From assembly GCF_000152945.2 (NCBI RefSeq), contig NC_020830.1:1240001-1304000 (forward strand): 64,000 nt of DNA, given 5' to 3'. Source of the DNA: Polaribacter sp. MED152. Lineage in GTDB: Bacteria > Bacteroidota > Bacteroidia > Flavobacteriales > Flavobacteriaceae. The notes under the pieces are model-generated. The model was not told the origin of the DNA and did not search any database. It was given only the letters and a program-made list of their open reading frames with translations. The position numbers were made by a program, and so were the translations under genes. Shown here one piece after another: positions 26,600 to 35,797 of the stretch; the stretch's first letter is position 1; each line of letters starts with the position of its first letter.

Positions 26600-28124
26600 T
26601 AATTGGTAATTTGTATTTATTACTTGTTAGATATAAACTTAGTAATTTTATAATTGCTACAACTATTGCTTTTAGTTTTATAGAACCTAATAATTTTTGG
26701 TAATTATACCCAAAAATTTCGTTACCAAAAATAGTACAGATTGTTATATTAAAATCTACATATTTAAAAATGGTTTCCCTGTCGATATATGTTGCATTCC
26801 TATGGTAAAAGAACAAACCTAGTTTTAAAAAATTTTCTTCATTTTTTATTGGTTGTAAATCTTTAGTTAGCAAATCATTTAGCTCTTCTAAACTTTTTGG
26901 TATATAGCAAACATTCTCATAATAATACCAAGAACATCCCAATAAAATTACTGGTTTACCCCAATACGAGGCTTCAAGCCCTATTGTAGAACCAAAAATA
27001 ATTACTTTATCTGAAACATCTAATAAATCATACGAATTGATATCTTCAGAAGGGCTAATCACTGTCACGTTATTATAATCCTCTTGAAAATTATATAATT
27101 TTGTATGGTATTTATATTTTACGTTTTTTAAATTAGGGTGCACTCTTAAATAGAAATGAATTTCATTATTATCTTTATGTTGATTAAATATGTATTTCAA
27201 TCCTTCATATTGACTTTCAAATAGTGCTAAATCTTCCCATTCTTTACCAATAGAGACATACTCATCTTCGGAAGAATTAAAAAGAATAATATTTTTCTTT
27301 TTCTCATCCCAATTATTAGGTAATTTTCCCGTTGTAGTTCCTTTAACGTATATTTTATCTCCAGCAGCTATACCGTTTCGTTTATTGTAATAAAATTCTT
27401 TTGCTAATTCTATTTTTTTGGATTTTAATAAATTTGGATCATTCCATAAATAATCAAATTTCCACCTATTTCCTTTAATACTATGTGGTAAGGTATTCTT
27501 AAATACTACTTTAGCATATTTCTTATATCCTATATTTTCAAATTCATAGAGATTTACTTGTATATTTTTTTTAATACCTAACTCAAAAACAGGTTTAATT
27601 TCATTAAACCTACCATTAAAACTAGATATTTCGTCAGGTTTTATGTCATCAATAACATTTTCAAAGGCATCAATTAATTGTTTAGACTGTAAAATTTGGT
27701 TTTGGAAATACTTAATTGAGTCATTGTTAATTTCCGGAAGTTGATTTCTTGTAAGATGAATGTAACTTGAGATAACGCCATAACCAATCTCTATATCCTT
27801 ATACACATATTTTTTTACATCTTGCGCTTTTTTCAAAATAATATCTTCCTTCTTGTGACTTCCTTTATAATAATCTGAAAGCTGTAAAAATGTTATATCT
27901 TTACTTAAATTTTCAAAGATAATTTTTCTTGATTGGGATTTGCATAACTTACAAATTCCTATATTTCCTTTTGGATTTGACAAACAATGAGAAAAAAAAC
28001 CTTCACACATCACAAAATAAACCTTTTTCCCTTCATCAATCATTGCCTTTTTTGCCTGATCTAATAAAACACCCAACATAGCTCCAGGTAAAGAAGAATA
28101 GAAGAAATAAATTTCTTTTTTCAT
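26589..28124 (-). CDS. putative capsule glycosyltransferase with a CxxC motif, family not recognised
   Basis: The 511-residue protein starts EIYFFYSSLPGAMLG and carries a cysteine pair GICKLCKSQ near residue 55, possibly metal-binding. The C-terminal half resembles GT-B or CDP-glycerol-transferase-like proteins: NIILFNSSEDEYVS, FYLRVHPNLKNV and IFGSTIGLEASYWGKPVILLG, the last being the nucleotide-sugar-binding type of helix. A hydrophobic stretch near the end (IVVAIIKLLSLYL) may touch the membrane. It sits between wzy and wzx. A sugar transferase is the likeliest role, but the acceptor and donor are unknown. Confidence 0.6.
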   Translation of the reverse strand: MKKEIYFFYSSLPGAMLGVLLDQAKKAMIDEGKKVYFVMCEGFFSHCLSNPKGNIGICKLCKSQSRKIIFENLSKDITFLQLSDYYKGSHKKEDIILKKAQDVKKYVYKDIEIGYGVISSYIHLTRNQLPEINNDSIKYFQNQILQSKQLIDAFENVIDDIKPDEISSFNGRFNEIKPVFELGIKKNIQVNLYEFENIGYKKYAKVVFKNTLPHSIKGNRWKFDYLWNDPNLLKSKKIELAKEFYYNKRNGIAAGDKIYVKGTTTGKLPNNWDEKKKNIILFNSSEDEYVSIGKEWEDLALFESQYEGLKYIFNQHKDNNEIHFYLRVHPNLKNVKYKYHTKLYNFQEDYNNVTVISPSEDINSYDLLDVSDKVIIFGSTIGLEASYWGKPVILLGCSWYYYENVCYIPKSLEELNDLLTKDLQPIKNEENFLKLGLFFYHRNATYIDRETIFKYVDFNITICTIFGNEIFGYNYQKLLGSIKLKAIVVAIIKLLSLYLTSNKYKLPINEE

Positions 28125-28129
28125 TTTAT

Positions 28130-29362
28130 TTAGTTTTTTGAGATTTTCATTAAAAAATTAATAATTATTAGATAAATAATCGCCAAATTTAAAGCTATAT
28201 AAGAATAGGCGTTGTTTGTAAAAAACATTAAAGGCAAAGGTATTAAAACTCCGAAAGAAACAAAATGATGTAACTTCACCATTCCTTTTTTGGGTCCACG
28301 CTTTGCTACTATTTTATAAAAAATAACGGCAAAAATCAATGTAAAAAAGTACCCAAAGTCATATAATAGAGTTGCTACGACACCATTAAAAGTGCCATCA
28401 TATTTATCTCCTAAATTTTTATAACGTAAATCTGCTAAGGAGGTAAAGCTTAAACCAATTCTATTACCTAAAAAAGAGATAATTGGAAAAGTGGACCTAC
28501 CATACATCAATTTATCCACAGAATAATTCTTAAGAACTTCAAATCCGTTAAGGTTCCATTGGGAACCATAATCTAAGGTTGAGTATAAAACAGGATCTTG
28601 TATTGGACTACTTGAAGGTATGTAATAATATTTACTGAATCTGGATTCGGATATAATATTTAACAATAAAAACGATGTAGTAAAAATAACAGCAGTATAT
28701 ACCAACATTTTTCTTCTTATTTTTTTACCTAATGCACTGTAGCTGTATAAAAAAAAAGCAATATACATGAGTATGAATTGAATTGCTGCAGATCTAGATA
28801 ACCCATGAAAACCTAATAAAGGTATATTTAAAGAAATGATAAAAAAAATAAAACTTTTTTTTACATTTCTTATAATTAAAAAATAAAAATGAAGACCTAA
28901 TGCATAATAACCTATAGGAGATAAGAGGCGAGAAATAAATAGAGGAACAGCTCCAACCCATTGAATTAAAAAATCTCCCGCTTCACCTTCATTTTTATAG
29001 CTTTGTACATTTACAGATTCACTTAATAAAGCTCCGAATGCCTTAAAAGTAATAAATATATTAATTAGCGTAACAAACAGACCTACTAAAATCAATACTT
29101 TTGTAAGCTTATTGAAACTATTATAATTGCCATAAGGTATAATCGTTTTTAAATTACCATAATTTTTAAATCCATGAATCAGAAAAATTAAAATTAAAGC
29201 AGAAAAAAATAAAATAGAAACATCTGTTAAACTGTCTATATCTGGTATTTTGTTAATTAGAAAACCTAATATTAAAGTTGAAATAATAAATAATATTAAA
29301 AACAAAAACAATAAACTTTTATTTCTAACTAAAAAAAAATATACAAGAAACAAATAAGTCAT
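28130..29362 (-). CDS. wzy: Wzy-type O-antigen/capsule polymerase
   Basis: The 410-residue protein is almost all hydrophobic, with about 10-11 helices and one larger polar loop (residues about 240-330, KYYYIPSSSPIQDPVLY onwards), the layout of O-antigen polymerases. Such proteins are too variable for motif assignment; the call rests on this topology and on its place beside wzx. It would join repeat units in the periplasm before export by Wza/Wzc. Confidence 0.75.
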   Translation of the reverse strand: MTYLFLVYFFLVRNKSLLFLFLILFIISTLILGFLINKIPDIDSLTDVSILFFSALILIFLIHGFKNYGNLKTIIPYGNYNSFNKLTKVLILVGLFVTLINIFITFKAFGALLSESVNVQSYKNEGEAGDFLIQWVGAVPLFISRLLSPIGYYALGLHFYFLIIRNVKKSFIFFIISLNIPLLGFHGLSRSAAIQFILMYIAFFLYSYSALGKKIRRKMLVYTAVIFTTSFLLLNIISESRFSKYYYIPSSSPIQDPVLYSTLDYGSQWNLNGFEVLKNYSVDKLMYGRSTFPIISFLGNRIGLSFTSLADLRYKNLGDKYDGTFNGVVATLLYDFGYFFTLIFAVIFYKIVAKRGPKKGMVKLHHFVSFGVLIPLPLMFFTNNAYSYIALNLAIIYLIIINFLMKISKN

Positions 29363-29369
29363 AAAGTAT

Positions 29370-30119
29370 TTAAATTATAGTCCAACCACCATCAACCATT
29401 AAATTATGACCTGTTATGAAAGATGCATTTTCGGAAAGTAAAAAAACTATTGAGGGCGCTATCTCTTCTGGATTAGCAAGTCTTCCCAAAGGAGACTTTT
29501 TAGAATATTTTTCTATAAAGGAAGAATGTTGATTTTTGGTATCTAAAACTCCACCAGGAGAAACGCAATTAACTCGAATACCATATTTTCCATAATAAGA
29601 AGCTAAATATCTTGTAAAATTGATAATACCCCCTTTTATTGCAGAATATGCAGCAGCCGATGTTCCTCCATAATCCTCATAAAGACTGAAGTCATTACCA
29701 ACAACTCCATATATTGAACCAATATTTACAATAGATCCAGATGTTTGTTTTTCCATTGTAACTAATACTTTCTGGCTAAGGTAAAAAACACTATTCATTT
29801 GAGTATCCACATTTTCTCTCCAAGAGTCTAAAGGAATGTTTTCAAACTTTAGCCCCCAGTCTGAAGTTCTAGGATATGCTAAATTAACCAACCCATCAAT
29901 TTTATTATATTTTTTTAAAACTTTGTTGAGTAAATCATCTATATTCTCGGGTTTTGTGATATCACTTATATAATAATTTACACCTTTACAATCGCCTTTT
30001 CTTAAATCTACAGCTATTACAATTACATTTAAATTGTTTAATAACTTGACTAAACTTGCACCAATTAATCCGCAAGCCCCTGTTACAATAATCACTTTTT
30101 CCTCTAATCCTCCAAGCAT
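29370..30119 (-). CDS. short-chain dehydrogenase/reductase (PtmA-like position)
   Basis: The 249-residue classical SDR has the NAD(P) motif GACGLIGAS (TGxxxGxG type), NLAYPRTSD, a GSIYG strand and the catalytic YSAIKGG (Tyr-x3-Lys), ending SFITGHNLMVDGG. It overlaps the Gfo/Idh gene by 16 bases. In Campylobacter jejuni an SDR (PtmA) accompanies the legionaminate genes ptmB and ptmE, as here. The exact reaction is not shown by the sequence; a nucleotide-sugar or precursor reduction is likely. Confidence 0.85.
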   Translation of the reverse strand: MLGGLEEKVIIVTGACGLIGASLVKLLNNLNVIVIAVDLRKGDCKGVNYYISDITKPENIDDLLNKVLKKYNKIDGLVNLAYPRTSDWGLKFENIPLDSWRENVDTQMNSVFYLSQKVLVTMEKQTSGSIVNIGSIYGVVGNDFSLYEDYGGTSAAAYSAIKGGIINFTRYLASYYGKYGIRVNCVSPGGVLDTKNQHSSFIEKYSKKSPLGRLANPEEIAPSIVFLLSENASFITGHNLMVDGGWTII

Positions 30120-31012
30120 ATTTTTAAAATTTTAAAAGCTTCATTAATATTATTAAAATCATTTTTCTTATTATGAACAACTTCATTTATAAAAAAGTTC
30201 ATTTGGTGAACTAATGTTTCACCTATTTTATTTTTAGATTCAAATATTACGTTACCATTCAAAAATACACAATTTTTAAGTAGGTCAATAAAATATGTTC
30301 CTTCTTCACAGACAATTTCAAGTGTTCTTTTAGGATCTCTCCTATAATAATTTAATTGTACATTTACTGTGAAATTATCATATCTTAGCAAGTAGTTAGC
30401 ATAATCGTAAGCACTAATATTTAATGAGGATTTATTAGAAAAAAATCTACTAACTGTAGTTGGTTGAGAAAATAGCCAATATATGTAATCTATTTCGTGT
30501 ATTAAATCTATATGTACGCCGCCACCCAATTCTTTATTTGCACTATAATTTTTTCTAAAATCAATGTTTGGCCTCCATTCTGGCAAGTAGGAACCACAAT
30601 ATACATTTACTTCATTAATTCTTTTGTTTTCTATTAAACCTTTTATGAAATTTAAGCATTCTAAAAATCTTAAATTACACCCAATATATGTCCTAATTTT
30701 CTTTGTATTAATTTCGTCTATTATACCTTCGTGATCTATAGTATCAAAAACTGGTTTTTCTATAAATAGTGGGACTTCAAGGTTAATTAAAGATTTTATT
30801 GATTTAGCATGCTCAGATGTTGGGTTAGAAATTATAGCAAAATCAATATCAACCATTATATTTTGTAAATCGTAAATATTAACTACATCTTCAATTTTAT
30901 TGGAGTTAGGCTTTGATCTTAAAGCAAAAAGATTGTAATCAATATTTAAGTTTTTAATTGCATCTATATGTTTTAAAGCTATTGATCCTAGACCTAATAT
31001 TAATATATTCAT
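30104..31012 (-). CDS. Gfo/Idh/MocA family oxidoreductase
   Basis: The 302-residue protein has an N-terminal Rossmann fold (NILILGLGSIALKH), the ISNPTSEHA strand and the family EKP motif (FIEKPVF), followed by the alpha/beta C-terminal domain with GGGVHIDLIHEIDY. Such enzymes oxidise or reduce sugars with NAD(P). It lies between the SDR and the CMP-transferase of the legionaminate set and overlaps both, so it likely acts on a precursor or on the finished ulosonic acid. Confidence 0.88.
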   Translation of the reverse strand: MNILILGLGSIALKHIDAIKNLNIDYNLFALRSKPNSNKIEDVVNIYDLQNIMVDIDFAIISNPTSEHAKSIKSLINLEVPLFIEKPVFDTIDHEGIIDEINTKKIRTYIGCNLRFLECLNFIKGLIENKRINEVNVYCGSYLPEWRPNIDFRKNYSANKELGGGVHIDLIHEIDYIYWLFSQPTTVSRFFSNKSSLNISAYDYANYLLRYDNFTVNVQLNYYRRDPKRTLEIVCEEGTYFIDLLKNCVFLNGNVIFESKNKIGETLVHQMNFFINEVVHNKKNDFNNINEAFKILKICLED

Positions 31013-31731
31013 AAATCAAAATCTAATTTTTTATTATTGATTAAATAATCCATAAACAAAAAATCAATCTCATGATCTAAATCAAAACAAGTATGACCCA
31101 TCTCATAAATTAATGACTTTTCTGTTATAGCAGATTTAATATCTAAGTCAAAAAACTCTCTCCTGTACCAATAGAAAGAGGCGTTTAGGTCGTACACTTT
31201 TGGTGCCGACTGCCTTGTTAAAATGGTGTTATTTTCTAATTTTTTTACTAAACTATAAAACCCATTTGATTTTTTTTCGACCATATTAAAATAAGGACTT
31301 CTTGCTGCATTATTAACTGAAAATAAATTTAAAGCTTTTCTGTTTTTAACAATATGGCTAAAAGCCTCTTCTATATCTTTTAAGTTTCTCAATGGGGAGG
31401 TTACATCTAAATCAAGAATATAGTCATATTTTAAATTCGCTAAATTTTCTTCATAATTCAATAAATGTTTAATTGTTTCAATTTTCCCTACCTCATCTGT
31501 GGCCAGGTATGAAGGTCTGTCATATTTTGTATATAAACCAAAAGATTCTGCACACTTCTTTATTTTGCTATCATCAGTAGATAAAGCAATATTTACTTCA
31601 TTTCCAAAACTTATTTTTTTAGCTAAATCTATACTGTAACCAATCAAAAATTTACCTCCAATAAGTTTAATATTCTTACCAGGTATTCCTTTAGACCCAC
31701 CTCTTGCACAAATAGTAATTAATATATTCAT
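31009..31731 (-). CDS. acylneuraminate cytidylyltransferase family (CMP-legionaminate synthetase-like)
   Basis: The 240-residue protein has the CMP-NeuAc synthetase motif ITICARGGSKGIPGKNIK at its N-terminus, ALSTDDSKIKK, LDLDVTSPLRN and a C-terminal FDLDHEIDFL. It uses CTP to activate a nonulosonic acid, here most likely the legionaminate-type product of the LegI gene upstream. I start at 31731, where the conserved MNILITICARGG begins; the longer frame overlaps the end of the PtmE-like gene. Confidence 0.9.
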   Translation of the reverse strand: MNILITICARGGSKGIPGKNIKLIGGKFLIGYSIDLAKKISFGNEVNIALSTDDSKIKKCAESFGLYTKYDRPSYLATDEVGKIETIKHLLNYEENLANLKYDYILDLDVTSPLRNLKDIEEAFSHIVKNRKALNLFSVNNAARSPYFNMVEKKSNGFYSLVKKLENNTILTRQSAPKVYDLNASFYWYRREFFDLDIKSAITEKSLIYEMGHTCFDLDHEIDFLFMDYLINNKKLDFDL

Positions 31732-31732
31732 T

Positions 31733-32779
31733 CTAAAACTTAATTTGATTAATATCTTTTTGTGCTTTTTCAAAGTCTTCGTGTTTCCCTACATCCAACC
31801 AGTAACTTGATAATGGATAAGAAACTACTTTTTTACCTTCTTTTATTAGTTTTTCCATTAAGTCTGTTGCATTATAAAAAACTTCTTCAGGTAAATATTT
31901 TAGGACAGATTTCTTCATTAAATAAATACCTCCATTCGAATAATAGGTATAGGATGGCTTTTCTTTAAAGCTAGTAATTTCTCTATCACTTGTTTCTAAT
32001 ACAGCATAAGGAACATTAACCCTGTACGGTATAGTAACTACGGAAAAATCTGCTTCTTGTTTTAAAAAATCAAGAAAAAAATGTTCATAATCTAAGTTGG
32101 TTAAAATGTCTGAATTGGTCAACAAGATATAATCATGTTCAAAATTTTTAATTTTTGATACTGCCCCTATGGTTCCCAAAGGATTATCTTCCCATACATA
32201 TTGAATATTTATATTCTTATCTTTTCCATTCCCAAAATACCCTTCAATTTGTTCACCTAAATACTTTACAGAGAACCAATAATCATCAATGCCATAAAGA
32301 CAGAGTCTATCTAGATTATGCTCCATAATAGGTTTTTCTCCTATTTTCAGAAGAGGTTTAGGTGTGTTGTCTGTCAATGGCCGAAGACGAGTTCCTTTCC
32401 CTCCTGCCATGATTACAGCGTCAATAGGTAAATAAGATCTTGTTTCTCTAAAATTGATAACATTAACTACTTTATCATCTTTATCTAAAACGGGTAAAAT
32501 CCTAAAATTACCTTCTCGGTATTCAACTACTTTCTTTATATCCCTATCCCCTTTTTTTATAAATCTTGGATTAGCTTGAATAATTGTATTCACAGAATCA
32601 TTTATAGATATTCCTTTTAGTAATCCTCTTCTCACATCTCCATCGGTAAGAGATCCGATCAATATATCTTGATTATCTACCACAAAAAGAATAGCATCTT
32701 TGGCCAAAAAGTCTAGCTTTATTAATGCCTTCTTAATTGTTGATTTTGAAACAATTAAATGATCTCTAAAATTCCTCAT
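31733..32779 (-). CDS. CBS-domain sugar-1-phosphate nucleotidyltransferase (PtmE-like)
   Basis: The 348-residue protein joins an N-terminal CBS pair (residues about 1-115, with GSLTDGDVRRGLL) to a nucleotidyltransferase domain (AVIMAGGKGTRLRPLTDNTPKPLL, then NSDILT and SYWLDVGKHEDF). In C. jejuni the same architecture (PtmE) makes the GDP-linked glucosamine precursor of legionaminic acid. Its presence with LegB, LegC, LegG and LegI homologs supports the GDP route. It overlaps the LegG-like gene by 14 bases. Confidence 0.88.
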   Translation of the reverse strand: MRNFRDHLIVSKSTIKKALIKLDFLAKDAILFVVDNQDILIGSLTDGDVRRGLLKGISINDSVNTIIQANPRFIKKGDRDIKKVVEYREGNFRILPVLDKDDKVVNVINFRETRSYLPIDAVIMAGGKGTRLRPLTDNTPKPLLKIGEKPIMEHNLDRLCLYGIDDYWFSVKYLGEQIEGYFGNGKDKNINIQYVWEDNPLGTIGAVSKIKNFEHDYILLTNSDILTNLDYEHFFLDFLKQEADFSVVTIPYRVNVPYAVLETSDREITSFKEKPSYTYYSNGGIYLMKKSVLKYLPEEVFYNATDLMEKLIKEGKKVVSYPLSSYWLDVGKHEDFEKAQKDINQIKF

Positions 32780-33875
32780 AACGTTTTAAAATTTCTATAA
32801 TATTATCGGCTGCTCTTTCTTTATAATAAATATTTTTACCTGAATAAACTCCTAAATTAAGAGCAATAAAAGTTTTTTCTATGATATCTTCTTTATTAAA
32901 AGCAGCATTCAATATATTATTATTTTGTATCCTTCCTTTTTGTCTATTACCAACATTTATTACATATTTATTAAATGAAGCTGCTTCAATAATACCACTT
33001 GAGGTATTGCCTATCATAATTTTAGAATAAAACATTGCTGAAAAATAATTTTCTTTTCCAAAATTTTCTATACACAGTACTTGCTTGGGTAATAAATTTT
33101 TTAAAATCTCTATTTCTGCTCTAAAAATAGAACCCATAGTATCAGCATTTGGCATTGTGATTATCAAGAATAATTTTGTCGCAATTTTGGCAAGTGCTTT
33201 TCTCATTTCTATTGCAAACAAAATATTATGATTAGATTCTATTGTTTCAGGATGAAATGTAATTAAGGCAAACTCTTGATTGGGTATATTGAATTTTTTA
33301 TAAAATATACTTTTGTCAATTGGTATAAAATTTTTAATATCTTCAATGCTTAAAGAACCTACAGTAAATACACCCTCTTTAGAATTATTTAATTGAACTA
33401 TTTTATTCGTAAATACATCTGTAGCTGTTAAATGCAATTTAGAAGATAAGGTAATTTGATGACGATAAATATTGTCAATCGCACCTAATGTTGTTTCGCC
33501 TCCATGAATATGTGCAAAATTAACACCAAAGGGTATCCCTGCTTGGACCGCTGCACTCATTTCAAACCGATCACCTAAACAAAAAACTAAATCATACTTA
33601 TTTATTTTCCAAAAATCAGCAAATTTTAAAACAGTTAAACCATAAGATGTTGCAATAGATTGCTCATCATCATTTGAGATTAGTGATGAAATAGCATGAA
33701 TACAATGATAACCTTTTTTCTCTATTTCTGTTAAAGTATATCCGTGACTTTTTGATAAATGCGTTCCAAAAGCAATAATTTCTAATTGAAAAAAAGAATC
33801 ATTCTTCAATTTATTAAGTAATGGAAGATAAATGCCATAATCTGCTCTAGAACTTGTTAATACACCTATTTTCAT
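32766..33875 (-). CDS. NeuC/LegG-type NDP-sugar 2-epimerase (hydrolysing)
   Basis: The 369-residue protein is of the UDP-GlcNAc 2-epimerase fold: KIGVLTSSRADYGIY at the start, FAHIHGGETTLGAIDN, ITFHPETIES, and GNTSSGIIEAASF with the C-terminal substrate loop. LegG and NeuC convert an NDP-HexNAc to the ManNAc-type sugar while releasing the nucleotide. The start at 33875 (MKIGVL) is preferred over 33890 because its ATG overlaps the LegI stop as ATGA, a typical coupled junction. Confidence 0.9.
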   Translation of the reverse strand: MKIGVLTSSRADYGIYLPLLNKLKNDSFFQLEIIAFGTHLSKSHGYTLTEIEKKGYHCIHAISSLISNDDEQSIATSYGLTVLKFADFWKINKYDLVFCLGDRFEMSAAVQAGIPFGVNFAHIHGGETTLGAIDNIYRHQITLSSKLHLTATDVFTNKIVQLNNSKEGVFTVGSLSIEDIKNFIPIDKSIFYKKFNIPNQEFALITFHPETIESNHNILFAIEMRKALAKIATKLFLIITMPNADTMGSIFRAEIEILKNLLPKQVLCIENFGKENYFSAMFYSKIMIGNTSSGIIEAASFNKYVINVGNRQKGRIQNNNILNAAFNKEDIIEKTFIALNLGVYSGKNIYYKERAADNIIEILKRYEEF

Positions 33876-34897
33876 AATAAATCTTCCCATGTTAACTTAT
33901 GAAAACCTTCTAAATCTTTTGAAACTTTCTTTCCAATAATTTCATTCCACTTCATTGAGCAAATACCATCTCCTGGCCTTAAGGAAATAATATCTTCTTC
34001 ATTTATCACTTCTCCTTCTTTTAAACCTTTCTTTAAATGAATACTCTTTCGAGCGATACTTATATTCTTTTTTTCACTCTTACTTGGTTCTTTTATACCA
34101 TTTCCAGAAATAGCTTCTTCAATATTTCTAATAGCCGAAACCATTTGTTTTAATTCTAGAGGTTCTAATGAAGCTCTATGATCTGGCCCAGGTAAATTTC
34201 TGTCAAGGGTAAAATGTTTTTCTATAACAGTTGCTCCTAAAGCTACTGCTGCAATTGGCACTTCGATACCTAATGTATGATCAGAATAACCTACATTAAC
34301 TTTTAATTTTTCTCCAATAGTATTCATTGCCTTTAAATTAACATCTTTCATAGGAGTAGGATATTCTGTATTACAATGAAGGATAGTAACATTTTTTTTA
34401 TCAACTCCGTTTTCAGTAATAATTTTTAAAGCAGTTTCAATTTCATTTAAATTAGACATACCTGTAGAAAGTATAACAGGTTTTTTCTTTTGGGCTATAG
34501 CCTTTAAATATGGATAATTTGTTATTTCACCACTTGGTATTTTAAAAATATTAAAATTTAAAGAATCTAAGTAATGAACACCTTCTACATCAAATGCAGT
34601 TGAAAAAAATTGAACACCTTTTTGCGTACAGTATTTTTGTAGCTCTAAATGATTTTTTTCAGATAATTCTAATTTTTTTAACATTTCAAATTGAGAGTCA
34701 TCATTATCATTGATGTTTTTCTTTTGATATTCTGCTTTTTTTGCCTCCTTACTAACTAATTTATCCGCTTTAAATGATTGAAATTTCACATAATCTACAC
34801 CTGCATTACATGCAACATCAATAAGTTTTTTAGCTTTTTTGATATCTCCATTATGATTTACTCCTGCTTCCGCAATAATTAAGACTTTCTTTCTCAT
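33872..34897 (-). CDS. NeuB/LegI-type nonulosonic acid synthase
   Basis: The 341-residue enzyme has the TIM barrel of NeuB (LIIAEAGVNHNGDIKKAKKLID, FSTAFD, ILSTGMSN, HCNTEYPTP, GYSDHTLG, EKHFTLDRNLPGPDH) and a C-terminal SAF antifreeze-like domain (RKSIHLKKGLKEGEVI). It condenses phosphoenolpyruvate with a ManNAc-type sugar. With LegB, LegC and LegG next to it, the product is probably a legionaminic acid rather than sialic acid. It overlaps the formyltransferase by 4 bases and the LegG gene by 4 bases. Confidence 0.92.
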   Translation of the reverse strand: MRKKVLIIAEAGVNHNGDIKKAKKLIDVACNAGVDYVKFQSFKADKLVSKEAKKAEYQKKNINDNDDSQFEMLKKLELSEKNHLELQKYCTQKGVQFFSTAFDVEGVHYLDSLNFNIFKIPSGEITNYPYLKAIAQKKKPVILSTGMSNLNEIETALKIITENGVDKKNVTILHCNTEYPTPMKDVNLKAMNTIGEKLKVNVGYSDHTLGIEVPIAAVALGATVIEKHFTLDRNLPGPDHRASLEPLELKQMVSAIRNIEEAISGNGIKEPSKSEKKNISIARKSIHLKKGLKEGEVINEEDIISLRPGDGICSMKWNEIIGKKVSKDLEGFHKLTWEDLL

Positions 34898-35796
34898 ATC
34901 CCAAGTTTATCTCCGACTCTTAATTTATAATTACTTTCAATTTCTAAAATTTCTAAAAAATTATCCTTTGTTTTGACAAAAAAGCCATCATTTGTTTTTG
35001 CTAATATTTGACCATTTGTACCGATATAATCTATTGCCTCACTAACAATTCTAGATTTGTTTATTTTTACCACATTACCCTTTACAAATGTTGTCGCCAT
35101 TGGTCCTGGCTTATCTATCGCTCTAATAAAATTAAATAATTCTCTGGAATTTTTATTCCAATTAATAATCTCATCTCCTTCGCCTCTTCTTCCGCAATAA
35201 AAACCAACAGGGTGAATAAAGCTTTGTTTAATTCTATTGGAATTACCTAATTGTATTTCTTTAATCGCCTCATACAAAATATTGGCACACTCTATAAATG
35301 CAATTTTAAGTAGTGAGTTATAGCTATCAGAGTCATTAATGGGAAATTTTTTTTGTTTAATAATATCTCCAGTATCAATACCTTCATCAACATAATGAAC
35401 CGTAATACCGAAATCCTTCTCGTCGTTTATTAATGCCCAGTTTAGAATATTCCGTCCTCTATAAAAAGGAAGTTTCCCAGCATGACAATTAATAACACCT
35501 AATTTAGGTATACTAATAATTTGCCTTTTAAAAATCTGATTAAAACTCATTGAAACTAATAGATCACAATTATAATCAATAACTTTAGCAATAAACTCTG
35601 GACTATTTATTTTTACTGGAAATAAATAATCAATATTATATTTAATTGAATAATCTTTCAATGTATTATCTTTAGTATCCGTTCTTGGTACAATAAATTT
35701 AATATCTAAAGATTTATCTTGGATTAATTTTTCAAATGCCAAATGGGACCATGGTCCATCGGCAAAATATCCTATTTTAATTTTATTTAAACTCAT
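34894..35796 (-). CDS. formyltransferase-family protein acting on an amino sugar
   Basis: The 300-residue protein has the methionyl-tRNA/sugar formyltransferase fold: VINCHAGKLPFYRGRN (catalytic Asn and His) and HYVDEGIDTGDI (catalytic Asp), with a short C-terminal extension. Sugar N-formyltransferases use N10-formyl-tetrahydrofolate to formylate an amino group on an NDP-sugar. It lies between LegC, which makes the 4-amino sugar, and LegI, where the pathway would normally have an acetyltransferase; none is seen. The ATG at 35796 is preferred over a GTG at 35808. Confidence 0.85.
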   Translation of the reverse strand: MSLNKIKIGYFADGPWSHLAFEKLIQDKSLDIKFIVPRTDTKDNTLKDYSIKYNIDYLFPVKINSPEFIAKVIDYNCDLLVSMSFNQIFKRQIISIPKLGVINCHAGKLPFYRGRNILNWALINDEKDFGITVHYVDEGIDTGDIIKQKKFPINDSDSYNSLLKIAFIECANILYEAIKEIQLGNSNRIKQSFIHPVGFYCGRRGEGDEIINWNKNSRELFNFIRAIDKPGPMATTFVKGNVVKINKSRIVSEAIDYIGTNGQILAKTNDGFFVKTKDNFLEILEIESNYKLRVGDKLGI

Positions 35797-35797
35797 T

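Noticed and set aside
26589..28124. Zinc-finger transcription regulator (because of the CKLC pair)
   Set aside because: Only one cysteine pair is present and the C-terminal half has the marks of a glycosyltransferase.
33872..34897. Housekeeping sialic acid synthase
   Set aside because: The neighbours LegB, LegC and PtmE point to a legionaminate route; NeuB alone cannot be told from LegI by eye, but context decides.
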